From assembly GCA_002686595.1 (NCBI GenBank), contig NYXZ01000051.1, positions 1 through 40,687 of the forward strand: a stretch of 40,687 nt of DNA. The letters are read 5' to 3'. The notes beneath the pieces were generated by a model that was not told the DNA's origin, searched no databases, and worked only from the letters and a program-made list of their open reading frames with translations. The stretch is from Planctomycetota bacterium. Lineage in GTDB: Bacteria; Planctomycetota; UBA1135; GCA-002686595. A program made the position numbers and the translations under genes. Positions 8,264-15,367 of the stretch are shown piece by piece (the first letter of the stretch is position 1; each line of letters begins with the position of its first letter).

Positions 8264-9349
8264 TCAACCGGTTACCCGGCGCAGGATGGCTTCGAGTGGA
8301 CCGCGCCCGAAGCGTCGCCGCCAACGCTGGGCGGAAAAGACGCAAAGGGCGCATGTCAGGAGCCACCAAAGCACGACCAGGCCCCGGTCGAGGGCAGGCT
8401 CCCCGTTGCTTTCGAACAGGATCCAAGGCGGCAGAATCCCGAAAACCACATGGGCCACATAAATGGTGAGGGCCAACTGGCCAGTGTGAATCAGGGGCGT
8501 GATGATGCGCTTCGCATTTCGCCTTGTCGCCGCGAATTGCATGAGGCGCATGGAGAGGGCGATCACCAGGCAGGCCTCGGCGCCGGCGGCCAGCATGTAG
8601 AGGGGCATGGGCGGCATGGAGGCCGTGGCGAAGAAAAGCCTGCCCGTCTCGCCCAGGGCCGGAAGTGTGCTGGCCAAACTGGAGAGTGCTTCGGCGCTGA
8701 GGGCTAGGGCCGCGGCGATTCCGGCCAGGCGGGCGTTGAAGCGTGGCTCAGCTGTCATCCGGCGGCCGAGCCATTGGCCAAACAAAAGGAATGCGCCCCA
8801 GGGCAGGAGTGGATGGAAGCCGTTGAAGAGCAGGTTACGAGTTTGTCCCGCGACGGTCCAAAAGCCTGCGTAGTGCAATGTCTGCCAGTTCCACCCGGCT
8901 TCGTAGTCGAGACCGCCGATGATCAGGAGCGGGAAGGCGAGCACAGAACCTATCGCCAAGGCCAGCAGTTGATGATCACTGAGACGCAGGCAGAAACAAC
9001 CCAGCAGGAAATAGAAGCCGTAGTAGTGCAGGATGTCGCCGGGCCATAACAGGGAGAAGGCGTAACCCAGGATGCAGAGGGCCAGGGAGCGGCGCAGGAT
9101 ACGCCCGCGTGCCCGCGCTGGATTGGCCCGGGCCAGCAGCGTCAGGCCCATGCCGGCCAGGATGACAAAGAGGGCGCTGGCGCGGCCTTGGAAGAGGGCG
9201 GTGGCACTCTCCAACCAAGGCGGGCCTCCTTCCGCGGAAAGGGCCACATCGAAGTTGACCAGCACCATGGCGAAGATCGCCAGGGCCCGGGCCAGGTCGA
9301 GGCCTGGCAGGCGTGTTCCCGCTCCGTCTGGCGCGTCTTCAGCCGTCAA
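8264..9349 (-). CDS. DUF418/YeiB-like polytopic membrane protein
   Basis: A 361-residue inner-membrane protein with about ten hydrophobic segments. It opens with RLPGLDLARALAIFAMVLVNF, the signature N-terminus of YeiB/DUF418 and related acyltransferase-like membrane proteins. It ends with FGRGPLEAILRRVTG, matching the R.GPLE...R..T ending of the DUF418 domain. Members are putative acyl-group transferases or transporters; no substrate is proven. The start is a TTG at 9349, since no ATG occurs before the first membrane segment. This start lies inside the preceding HD-domain gene, an 11-bp overlap that suggests translational coupling. Confidence 0.8.
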   Translation of the reverse strand: MTAEDAPDGAGTRLPGLDLARALAIFAMVLVNFDVALSAEGGPPWLESATALFQGRASALFVILAGMGLTLLARANPARARGRILRRSLALCILGYAFSLLWPGDILHYYGFYFLLGCFCLRLSDHQLLALAIGSVLAFPLLIIGGLDYEAGWNWQTLHYAGFWTVAGQTRNLLFNGFHPLLPWGAFLLFGQWLGRRMTAEPRFNARLAGIAAALALSAEALSSLASTLPALGETGRLFFATASMPPMPLYMLAAGAEACLVIALSMRLMQFAATRRNAKRIITPLIHTGQLALTIYVAHVVFGILPPWILFESNGEPALDRGLVVLWWLLTCALCVFSAQRWRRRFGRGPLEAILRRVTG

Positions 9350-9896
9350 GCTTGAGGCCCTTGACCAGGGGCTCGTAGGTCATGAAGTCCGCGTGATGCA
9401 CGATCCACGCTTCGTTGCTGCGGGCCACTAGATTGCCCTCGCCGGCGTGCGTGGCGATGATGTGGCAGACGGCATCGGGCAAGCCGGCGGCGCGGGCCAG
9501 GGCCACGCCCGTGAAGGGATGGCGCAGGTACTTGCCGCGGTGGGATTGGCGGCACTCGCCGTCCACTTCCTCGTATTCCAGCAGCTTGCCCACATCCGCC
9601 AGAATGGCCCCGGCCAGGAGCGTGTCGCGATCCACAGGCAGGGAAGTGGGCATGAACTCCCCGATGCTCTCGGCGCTCGAGCGGGCGATATGCACCACCA
9701 AGCGCTTGTGCTCCATGAAAGTCGTGGGGCAGTCGGGCACATGGAGCGTAAAGGGCATGCGCTCCAGGTCCTGCGGCGTAAGGGGGCTCTCGGCAAAGGC
9801 CAGTTCCCAGCAGCGCGTGGTGCGCGCCCGCAGGTCCTCGTCTTCAATCCAGGCCAGCTCGGGCCATATTCGTTCGATGTCGGCGGTGGTGGTCAT
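9339..9896 (-). CDS. degenerate HD-domain protein (HDIG/phosphohydrolase-like)
   Basis: A 185-residue protein starting at ATG 9896; the frame stays open upstream but overlaps the next gene's coding end, so the longer version is rejected. The HD fold is recognisable: His69 (VVHIARSSAESIG), then ILADVGKLLEYE at 98-109 where HD would be expected, His126 (LRHPFTGVALAR), His150 (IIATHAGEGN) and HHAD at 167-170. The canonical HDIGK doublet is here Ala100-Asp101, so one metal-binding His is replaced while the Asp and outer histidines remain. It may have altered metal binding or act as a ligand-binding protein. It overlaps the DUF418-like gene by 11 bp and follows the toroid protein gene by 86 bp. 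Substrate unknown. Confidence 0.7.
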   Translation of the reverse strand: MTTTADIERIWPELAWIEDEDLRARTTRCWELAFAESPLTPQDLERMPFTLHVPDCPTTFMEHKRLVVHIARSSAESIGEFMPTSLPVDRDTLLAGAILADVGKLLEYEEVDGECRQSHRGKYLRHPFTGVALARAAGLPDAVCHIIATHAGEGNLVARSNEAWIVHHADFMTYEPLVKGLKLDG

Positions 9897-9982
9897 GGCC
9901 CGATGATAGCGCTCGGAGCCCCGGGTCTCACCCTTTGAGCTGGGCAGCGGGTGAGCTCGGTCATTGGATCCGGCCTCGCCAC

Positions 9983-11146
9983 TCAGCGCTGGAAGATCGG
10001 CAGCAGGCCCGCCGGCAGGGCCAGAAAGAGGCAGTTCATGGCCGTGGCGTAACTGGCGCCATAGGGCGAGCCGCCCCAGGAACCGTCGCGGCGCTGGCTG
10101 GAGATGACCCGGGCGGTTTCCCGCAGATTCCACTCTTCAAACACCGAGTGGTCCGGGTTCTGCCACAGGGCCTGTGAGAGGTAGAAGCGTTCGTAGTAAG
10201 GGAAGCGCGCCTGTTCAGCCTGCCCGCCCCTTTCAACGGCTACTTCCCGGGCCGCCAAACCGCGCCACAGAAAGTCATAGGCCTTGCGCACCTCGATGCT
10301 GTCGTATAGACCGGCGGCCTGCAGCGTGGAGATACCGGCGGAGGTCAGGGCCACGGTCACCGTCTCGTGGCCGAGGGTGTAGCGGAAGCCACCGTCGTCG
10401 TTCTGCAGTTCCCCCACGTATGCCACGGCCCGGGCGATGACCGTTGGATCCACGCGCACGCCCACATTGCGTGCGGCGCGCAGGGCCTGGACCAGGCAGA
10501 TGGTCACCGACCCCTCGTGTTCCAGGCCCTTGACCGGGGAGTAGGCCCAACCTCCCTCCAAACCCTGGCTGACCTCGATGCGCCGCGTGGCCAGGGCCAG
10601 GGCAGTTTCAATGCGCTGTCCACGTACGGAGCGCGGCGACATGCTCCAGGCCTGGGCCAAGGCCAGGGTGGCCAGGCCGTGGCCGTGGGTGCGGGAGGCC
10701 GGATCGCCCTCGTCGGCGATATAGCCCGGATGGGTCGGATGGTCTGCCGGCGCCGTGCGGCTCAGCAGGTAATCGATGGCCAGCGCCAACTGCGGGCCGT
10801 TTGGGCCGCGGCCCGGGGCCGAGCCCGAGGCCATGTAGGCCAGGGCGCCCAGGGCGCTGACGCCCACCGGGGCGGCTTGCTCGCCGCGGCCCGCGGGGAA
10901 TGACCCGTCCTGTTCCAAGGCCTGTTGGGAGGCCAAAAACGCCAGGCCCCGTGCCAAGGCGGCGTCGGCGGCAGCCCGCGGAAAGCTCGCTGCGGATTCG
11001 CCACCTTCGGCCGCTGGGCCGGATTGAACCGAGCCGTTCCCTGGACCCTTGTCAGCACCCCGATCCCAATGCCCGTTGGCAAGGGCCGGGGAGCCGTGCA
11101 AAAGCAGTGGGCCCAGCAGGAACAGGCCAAGCAAACGAAAGCGCAT
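9983..11146 (-). CDS. secreted alpha/alpha-toroid (squalene-cyclase/prenyltransferase-like repeat) protein, copy 2
   Basis: A 387-residue exported protein with signal peptide MRFRLLGLFLLGPLLLHGSPALA. From about residue 60 it has helical-hairpin repeats with motifs such as GLAFLASQQ...DGSF, AIDYLLSRT, GLEGGWAYSP and LQNDDGGFRYT, as in prenyltransferase and squalene-oxidase repeat (alpha/alpha toroid) proteins. The C-terminus is ...PAGLLPIFQR. The second toroid protein of the block, at 17856-18992, ends in the same LPIFQR. I see no DxDD motif of true squalene-hopene cyclases, so a cyclase activity is not claimed; a binding or scaffolding role is more likely. A TTG codon directly precedes the chosen ATG. 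It lies 27 bp after the split gene and 86 bp before the HD gene. Confidence 0.82.
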   Translation of the reverse strand: MRFRLLGLFLLGPLLLHGSPALANGHWDRGADKGPGNGSVQSGPAAEGGESAASFPRAAADAALARGLAFLASQQALEQDGSFPAGRGEQAAPVGVSALGALAYMASGSAPGRGPNGPQLALAIDYLLSRTAPADHPTHPGYIADEGDPASRTHGHGLATLALAQAWSMSPRSVRGQRIETALALATRRIEVSQGLEGGWAYSPVKGLEHEGSVTICLVQALRAARNVGVRVDPTVIARAVAYVGELQNDDGGFRYTLGHETVTVALTSAGISTLQAAGLYDSIEVRKAYDFLWRGLAAREVAVERGGQAEQARFPYYERFYLSQALWQNPDHSVFEEWNLRETARVISSQRRDGSWGGSPYGASYATAMNCLFLALPAGLLPIFQR

Positions 11147-11173
11147 CAAAGTGCTGGTCTTCCGCCGCGGGGG

Positions 11174-11503
11174 TCAGCGCGCATTCAGACGCCGGTAGTA
11201 GGAATCAATCCAGTCGCGGTACTCCGGCGGCATGCGCCCGCCGCCGCCGGTACGGAAGATGTCCCGCACCTGGGGCGGAAGCTCGCCCCAACCTTCCCGG
11301 GCATCGACGGCATTGCGGGCCGCGCCCCGGGTGTCCGGTGTGGCGCTACCGTCGCTGCGGTTTTCCGGGTCCGCGTTCTCCGGCGCCCTGTTCGAGCCAG
11401 CCAAATCGCCATCCGGTTGGGGCGGGCTCTCGGGCTCGGCCCCGGCCTGTTGCGGATCTTCCCCGCCGGCGACTGGATCTTCCGGCGAATCCTCCCGTTC
11501 CAC
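11174..11503 (-). CDS. C-terminal part of a gene split by in-frame TGA
   Basis: The last 109 residues from a GTG at 11503, rich in Glu, Pro, Gln, Gly and Asp, then a conserved-looking tail WGELPPQVRDIFRTGGGGRMPPEYRDWIDSYYRRLNAR. This tail (WG.LPP.VR... PE.YR.WI..YYRRL) is typical of the ends of exported proteins in planctomycete moxR clusters as I know them. There is no signal peptide. It is in the same reading frame as the 151-residue product at 11588-12043. The frame between them is fully open from 11587 down, and only the TGA at 11588-11590 separates them. No SD precedes the GTG. It is either the tail of a gene broken by a nonsense change (or sequence error), or a separately started or readthrough product. 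Confidence 0.5.
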   Translation of the reverse strand: MEREDSPEDPVAGGEDPQQAGAEPESPPQPDGDLAGSNRAPENADPENRSDGSATPDTRGAARNAVDAREGWGELPPQVRDIFRTGGGGRMPPEYRDWIDSYYRRLNAR

Positions 11504-11587
11504 TGGTTGTTGCCCGTCCTTATTCAGGGGGCTGTCTTCACCACTTTTATTCGGGTCCGACGAACCGCCGGACTGCAGCGCACCGCT

Positions 11588-12043
11588 TCAGGTGCCATCG
11601 CCGGACTCTTGGGCGATCTCGAGGATGCGGTCGATGTCCTTCAAGACCTCGCGTCCGCCGGAACGAGATTCCGTCAGCAACCGTGCGATGGCGGAGCCCT
11701 TGGAGCTGGCTGCGCTTTCCCCAGCAGCACCCGTCTCGCTGTTGGCCGCTTCGTTTTCCGGGAGCAGCGCGTCCAACCCGCTGGGCCCGACCGCCGAGAG
11801 CGAGGCCGCGTCGCCCTGGCCCGCTTCCATCAGCAGCGCATCGATACGCCGCAGACGGCGCTCCACCCGCCCGAAGAGCAGGGTCATTTCCTGGGCCGGA
11901 TCCATGGCCCCGATGCCCGGCAGGCCTTCCCCGAGGCGCGGCTTGTTGGGATCGTCGGCAAAGGCTCCCGATGCCAAGGCGCAGATCAGCAGGCCGCAGG
12001 CGGCTCGGGAGAGCATTCGTTTTTCGGTCTGGTGGGGGATCAT
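11588..12043 (-). CDS. N-terminal part of the split secreted protein (151 residues)
   Basis: The sequence starts at ATG 12043, with AGGAA about 9-10 nt upstream. Residues 1-29 are a signal peptide (hydrophobic CGLLICALASGAFA, cleavage before DDP). A conserved-looking block follows: DPNKPRLGEGLPGIGAMDPAQEM and a helical FGRVERRLRRIDALLMEAG. After a Ser/Ala/Gly-rich stretch there is REVLKDIDRILEIAQ, which resembles the helical segment before the linker in this family. It ends with GDGT and TGA at 11590-11588. Past the TGA the frame continues with a Gly/Ser/Asp/Gln-rich linker and then the WGELPP...YYRRLNAR tail. With the TGA read as sense, a 289-residue protein results. It lies 56 bp after the coiled-coil gene, within the long block. 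Confidence 0.6.
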   Translation of the reverse strand: MIPHQTEKRMLSRAACGLLICALASGAFADDPNKPRLGEGLPGIGAMDPAQEMTLLFGRVERRLRRIDALLMEAGQGDAASLSAVGPSGLDALLPENEAANSETGAAGESAASSKGSAIARLLTESRSGGREVLKDIDRILEIAQESGDGT

Positions 12044-12099
12044 GGTGGTTCGTTCCTGTTCTCGGCTAGGGTGCCGCCCCGGCCATGGGCAGCGACGGG

Positions 12100-15000
12100 T
12101 CAGCCGTCCTGTCCGGGCAACTCAATCCGGGGACGCATACCCCCGGATTCGGCCTCGGATTCGCTTTCTTCAGTATCGTCCGCCGGCGCTGGAATGCCTA
12201 GACGGCTACGGAAATGTTCAAAAAGGTCGCTGACGCGCTGGTGTCTGTAGGCCATGCGGGCCACATCCTCCAGCAACAGGGGGTCGAGCGCTGCCCGGTC
12301 GGGAGCCGCGGCACCCTCGGCGGTCAGCTCCGGATGGAGGATTTCGAGCTCAGCGAGGCCCTCTAGGATCTCAACCTCCATGCGCCTGAGGAGCTTCAGT
12401 TCAGCGGAATCAGGCACCAGGCGGTTTTCTCCACCGCTGCCCGAGGGCTCGGGTGGCGACTCGGAACGCCGCTGCGCTTCCTGGCGCAGAGCTTCCAGGA
12501 GCCAGCCGAGGGAACGCTCCACATCGCGCTGCAGGGCCTGCACCCGCTCGCCACTCTGGTAACCGCCGGCATCTCCTAGATCGCGCCCGATGCGGGTCAA
12601 GTCCCCGGCCACCTCCGCCAGAATCTCAGCGAAGACCAGGCTCTCCTCGGCCCGAATGGTGTCGGCGGCTTCCCGGGCCCGCTGGGAAAGGGCCGTCTCC
12701 TGGCGCGCCACATCCCGCAACCGCAGGCGCAGGGAGCGCCCCGGCAGACCAGCACCTTGCCGTTGCCCGTGGAGTTCCAAGGTGCGCGCCATCTGAGCCT
12801 GGTGTTCCTCCAGCAAGGCCTGGGCCTCTTCCGCGATCCGAAAGAGCAACTCCTCCTGCCGCAACCGTTCGTACTGTTCCTCTTCCTCTTCCAACTGCTC
12901 CATGGCTTGGCGCAGGCGTCGCTCGGTTTCCTGTTCCTGTTTCTGGGCCCCGCCCAGGTTGCCCGCTCCCAGGGATTCCGCTGCCTGGCTGGCGCTGCTC
13001 GCCGCGCCCTCCATGTCAGGCTGGGGAGTGGCGGAGGCGCGCTCCTGGTTGCGCTCCGCAAGACGCATGATCTCCTCCCGGATGCGCTCCTGTTCCGCGC
13101 GCAGTTCCTGGGCCCGGGCCGCGGCTTCGCCATCAGCTTGAACGCCCTCGCCGGCAGCCTCCCCGGCCTTGGCCAAGGCATCTAGGGCGTCGCGCTGGGC
13201 GGAGGCAGCCGCCGCTGAGCGCGCCTCTGCCAGGGCCTGGGCCGCCCGTTCCATGGCCGTGGCGGCGGAGGACAGGGAGTCCTCCACGGCTCGCTTTGAT
13301 TCGTCATTCAAGTTGGCTCCGCGGGCTTCCTCAGCCAGGTCGGTCACATCCTGCGCCAACTGTTCCTGGGCCTGGGCCAGATCCGGCGAACCGCCCTGGG
13401 CTCCGGGCGACTGCCCGGACTCTGACTGCCCGGACTGCGACTGCCCGGACTGCGACTGCCCGGACTGTGACTGGCCGGACTCTGACTGACCTGACTCTGA
13501 CTGACCTGACTGCGACTGGCCTGACTGCGACTGGCCTGACTGCGACTGGCCGGACTCTGACTGACCTGACTGCGACTGGCCTGACTGCGACTGGCCGGAC
13601 TCTGACTGACCTGACTGCGACTGCCCTGACTGCGACTGGCCGGACTCTGACTGTCCCGACTGCGATTGCCCCGACTCGGACTGCCCCGACTGGGATTGGC
13701 CAAGAGCTCCGAGGGCCTTGGCCAGGGATTCGGCGGCCCTGCCAGCCTCGGCGCGCCCCTGCGCGGCCTGGCCCGCTGCGGCCTGCTCGGAGGCCGCAGC
13801 CAGGGAAGCGGCAGCGCGTTCGAGTTCATCGCTGGCGGCGCGGGCCCCGGCGCCCAGGGCCGCCGAGAGGGCCGTGAGGCCCTCCAGTTCCTTGGCCAGG
13901 GCGGCGGCCTGGGCGGCGGCGCTAGCCTGGGATGCGGCCAGGACAGGACCCAATAACTCGTTCTCCCGCAGACCGTTCTCCAGAGCACGCTGGGCCCGTT
14001 CCGCACGGGCCGCCAAGCGTTCCGCCTCCGTTGTCCCCGGGCCCGCTCCGGCCTCGGGTGCCGCGCCGGTTTCCCCGGCAGACCCGCCCTCGGGCCCCGC
14101 TCCAGTCCTCTCCGCCAGGGCCGCCGCTACCTCCGAGGCCGCCAGGCCGGCGGAGCTCTTGCGCTCCGCCGCGCTCTGGGCCGCGGCCTCCACCGCGGCG
14201 CCAGCCAGCTCCCCCCGCTCCCTAGCCTGCTCGGCCGCCGCCCGCAGTCTCCGGGCGCGCTCTTCCAGGGACTCCGCCGCCAACCGCCGACTGGTGCCGT
14301 CCTGGGCCGCCGCCAACTCCGCGGCCCCGGCCGCCAGCTCATCGGCGGCCAGGCGCGCCGCCGCATCCTCGGAGGCCCGCGCCTCGCGGGCGGCATCCTG
14401 GGCGGCGCTGTTCAGGTCCTGTGTGGCGGCGCGGAACCCGGCGTCATCGCCGCCTGCTTCTCGGGCGGTCGCAGCGGCCAGTTCCAGTTCGCGGGCGGCC
14501 TGTTCCAAGCGCATGGCGCGGCTGGCTTCCAGGCGCGCTTCCCGCAGGCCCTTCGCCAACAGCTCCAGCTCCCGGCCGGCCTCTGGATCCCAGGCCGCGA
14601 AGAGCTCCAGATCCTTTTCCTGGCGCCGCAACAGGACGGCCAGTTCCTCCCGAGCCCGATCCAGGGCCAAGCTGCCATCCGCCCGTCCCCTGCTTTCGTT
14701 TTGGGCCAGCAAATCCCGCTGGCGGGCGGCGGCGCGGTTGATGCCCGCGGTGAGGTCCACCAGTTCCTGGTTGCGCGCCTCTTCCTTCAGGTCCGCGGTC
14801 TGCTCTTCCAGGCGCGCCTCATCGTCTGCCAGCTGTCCCAGGCGGCGTTTGATTTCCTGGAGTTCTTCCAGGGTCTCCTCCAGTGAATCCAGGTCCTGGC
14901 GGTCCAGCAGAATCGCCAGCAGGCGCTCCAAGGAAGCCAGAATGCGTTCCTGTTCCTCCAGGGCACGGCCGGCCCGTCCGCCGCCGAGCTCCGCGCCAGA

Positions 15001-15366
15001 AGCCCCCATGAGTTCGTCGAGGGTCAGGGAGCCTGCCTGGTCATTGCGATCAGTGAGATGCTTCAGGGCACCGCGCAGGAGTTGCGCGGCGTGGCTGCGG
15101 CCCTCGGCCTGGAAACGGCCAGCTAGGGCTTCCATGGTCTGGGACAGTTGGTGCAGTTGGCGGCGCAGCAGGCCCTGTTCCTCGGCCAAGGCGGCCTGCT
15201 CCCGGCTGAGACCATCGTCCTGACTTACAGCGGTCAGCGGCGACGGTTGGGCCGGTTGCGCGGGGCGGGAGGGGAGTGGGGCGGCGCCGATGGGACTAGT
15301 GGGATAGCAGAGCGCCAATGTTCCCAACAGTCTCACGAGGCGGGAGAGGTTGAGCGTGGTTTTCAT
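12100..15366 (-). CDS. giant exported coiled-coil protein with SGQSQ/SGQSE repeat
   Basis: A 1088-residue protein. Residues 1-28 look like a signal peptide (LVRLLGTLALCYPTSPIGA). Residues about 50-550 are almost continuous Ala/Glu/Leu/Arg heptad sequence, predicted long coiled coil. Residues 556-655 are 20 copies of a 5-residue unit GQS[QE]S. A second coiled-coil section runs about 660-960, including QMEQLEEEEEQYERLRQEEL. The C-terminal 100 residues are more ordered (LKLLRRMEVEILEGLAELEILHPEL, then VARMAYRHQRVSDLFEHFRSRLG). There is no enzyme motif; a structural role in the periplasm is inferred. The ATG lies 1 nt after the TGA of the DUF4175-like gene (TGACATG), so translation is probably coupled. 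The DUF4175-like and coiled-coil genes are likely functional partners. Confidence 0.75.
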   Translation of the reverse strand: MKTTLNLSRLVRLLGTLALCYPTSPIGAAPLPSRPAQPAQPSPLTAVSQDDGLSREQAALAEEQGLLRRQLHQLSQTMEALAGRFQAEGRSHAAQLLRGALKHLTDRNDQAGSLTLDELMGASGAELGGGRAGRALEEQERILASLERLLAILLDRQDLDSLEETLEELQEIKRRLGQLADDEARLEEQTADLKEEARNQELVDLTAGINRAAARQRDLLAQNESRGRADGSLALDRAREELAVLLRRQEKDLELFAAWDPEAGRELELLAKGLREARLEASRAMRLEQAARELELAAATAREAGGDDAGFRAATQDLNSAAQDAAREARASEDAAARLAADELAAGAAELAAAQDGTSRRLAAESLEERARRLRAAAEQARERGELAGAAVEAAAQSAAERKSSAGLAASEVAAALAERTGAGPEGGSAGETGAAPEAGAGPGTTEAERLAARAERAQRALENGLRENELLGPVLAASQASAAAQAAALAKELEGLTALSAALGAGARAASDELERAAASLAAASEQAAAGQAAQGRAEAGRAAESLAKALGALGQSQSGQSESGQSQSGQSESGQSQSGQSQSGQSESGQSQSGQSQSGQSESGQSQSGQSQSGQSQSGQSESGQSESGQSQSGQSQSGQSQSGQSESGQSPGAQGGSPDLAQAQEQLAQDVTDLAEEARGANLNDESKRAVEDSLSSAATAMERAAQALAEARSAAAASAQRDALDALAKAGEAAGEGVQADGEAAARAQELRAEQERIREEIMRLAERNQERASATPQPDMEGAASSASQAAESLGAGNLGGAQKQEQETERRLRQAMEQLEEEEEQYERLRQEELLFRIAEEAQALLEEHQAQMARTLELHGQRQGAGLPGRSLRLRLRDVARQETALSQRAREAADTIRAEESLVFAEILAEVAGDLTRIGRDLGDAGGYQSGERVQALQRDVERSLGWLLEALRQEAQRRSESPPEPSGSGGENRLVPDSAELKLLRRMEVEILEGLAELEILHPELTAEGAAAPDRAALDPLLLEDVARMAYRHQRVSDLFEHFRSRLGIPAPADDTEESESEAESGGMRPRIELPGQDG
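13402..13701 (-). repeat. 20 x 15-bp coding tandem repeat (GQS[QE]S)
   Basis: An in-frame 300-bp tandem array of 15-bp units inside the coiled-coil gene. Each unit encodes Gly-Gln-Ser-(Gln or Glu)-Ser; the last unit ends in Pro-Gly. Gln and Glu units are mixed and several synonymous codon forms recur in blocks, suggesting expansion by slippage or unequal exchange. The unit length is a multiple of three, so copy-number changes would not break the frame. Confidence 0.95.
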
Positions 15367-15367
15367 G

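Noticed and set aside
9897-10133. 79-residue N-terminal extension of the HD-like protein
   Set aside because: It runs through the 3' part of the toroid gene in another frame and is Arg/Gly/Pro noise; ATG 9896 starts a clean protein.
11588-11590. selenocysteine at the in-frame TGA
   Set aside because: The site is a low-complexity linker where no Cys would be expected, and no selenocysteine insertion hairpin is evident just downstream.
13718-15223. 501-codon open frame on the plus strand opposite the coiled-coil gene
   Set aside because: It is antisense to an Ala/Glu/Arg-rich gene, and the translation is Arg/Ser/Ala-rich without domains. It is an artefact of high GC at third positions.
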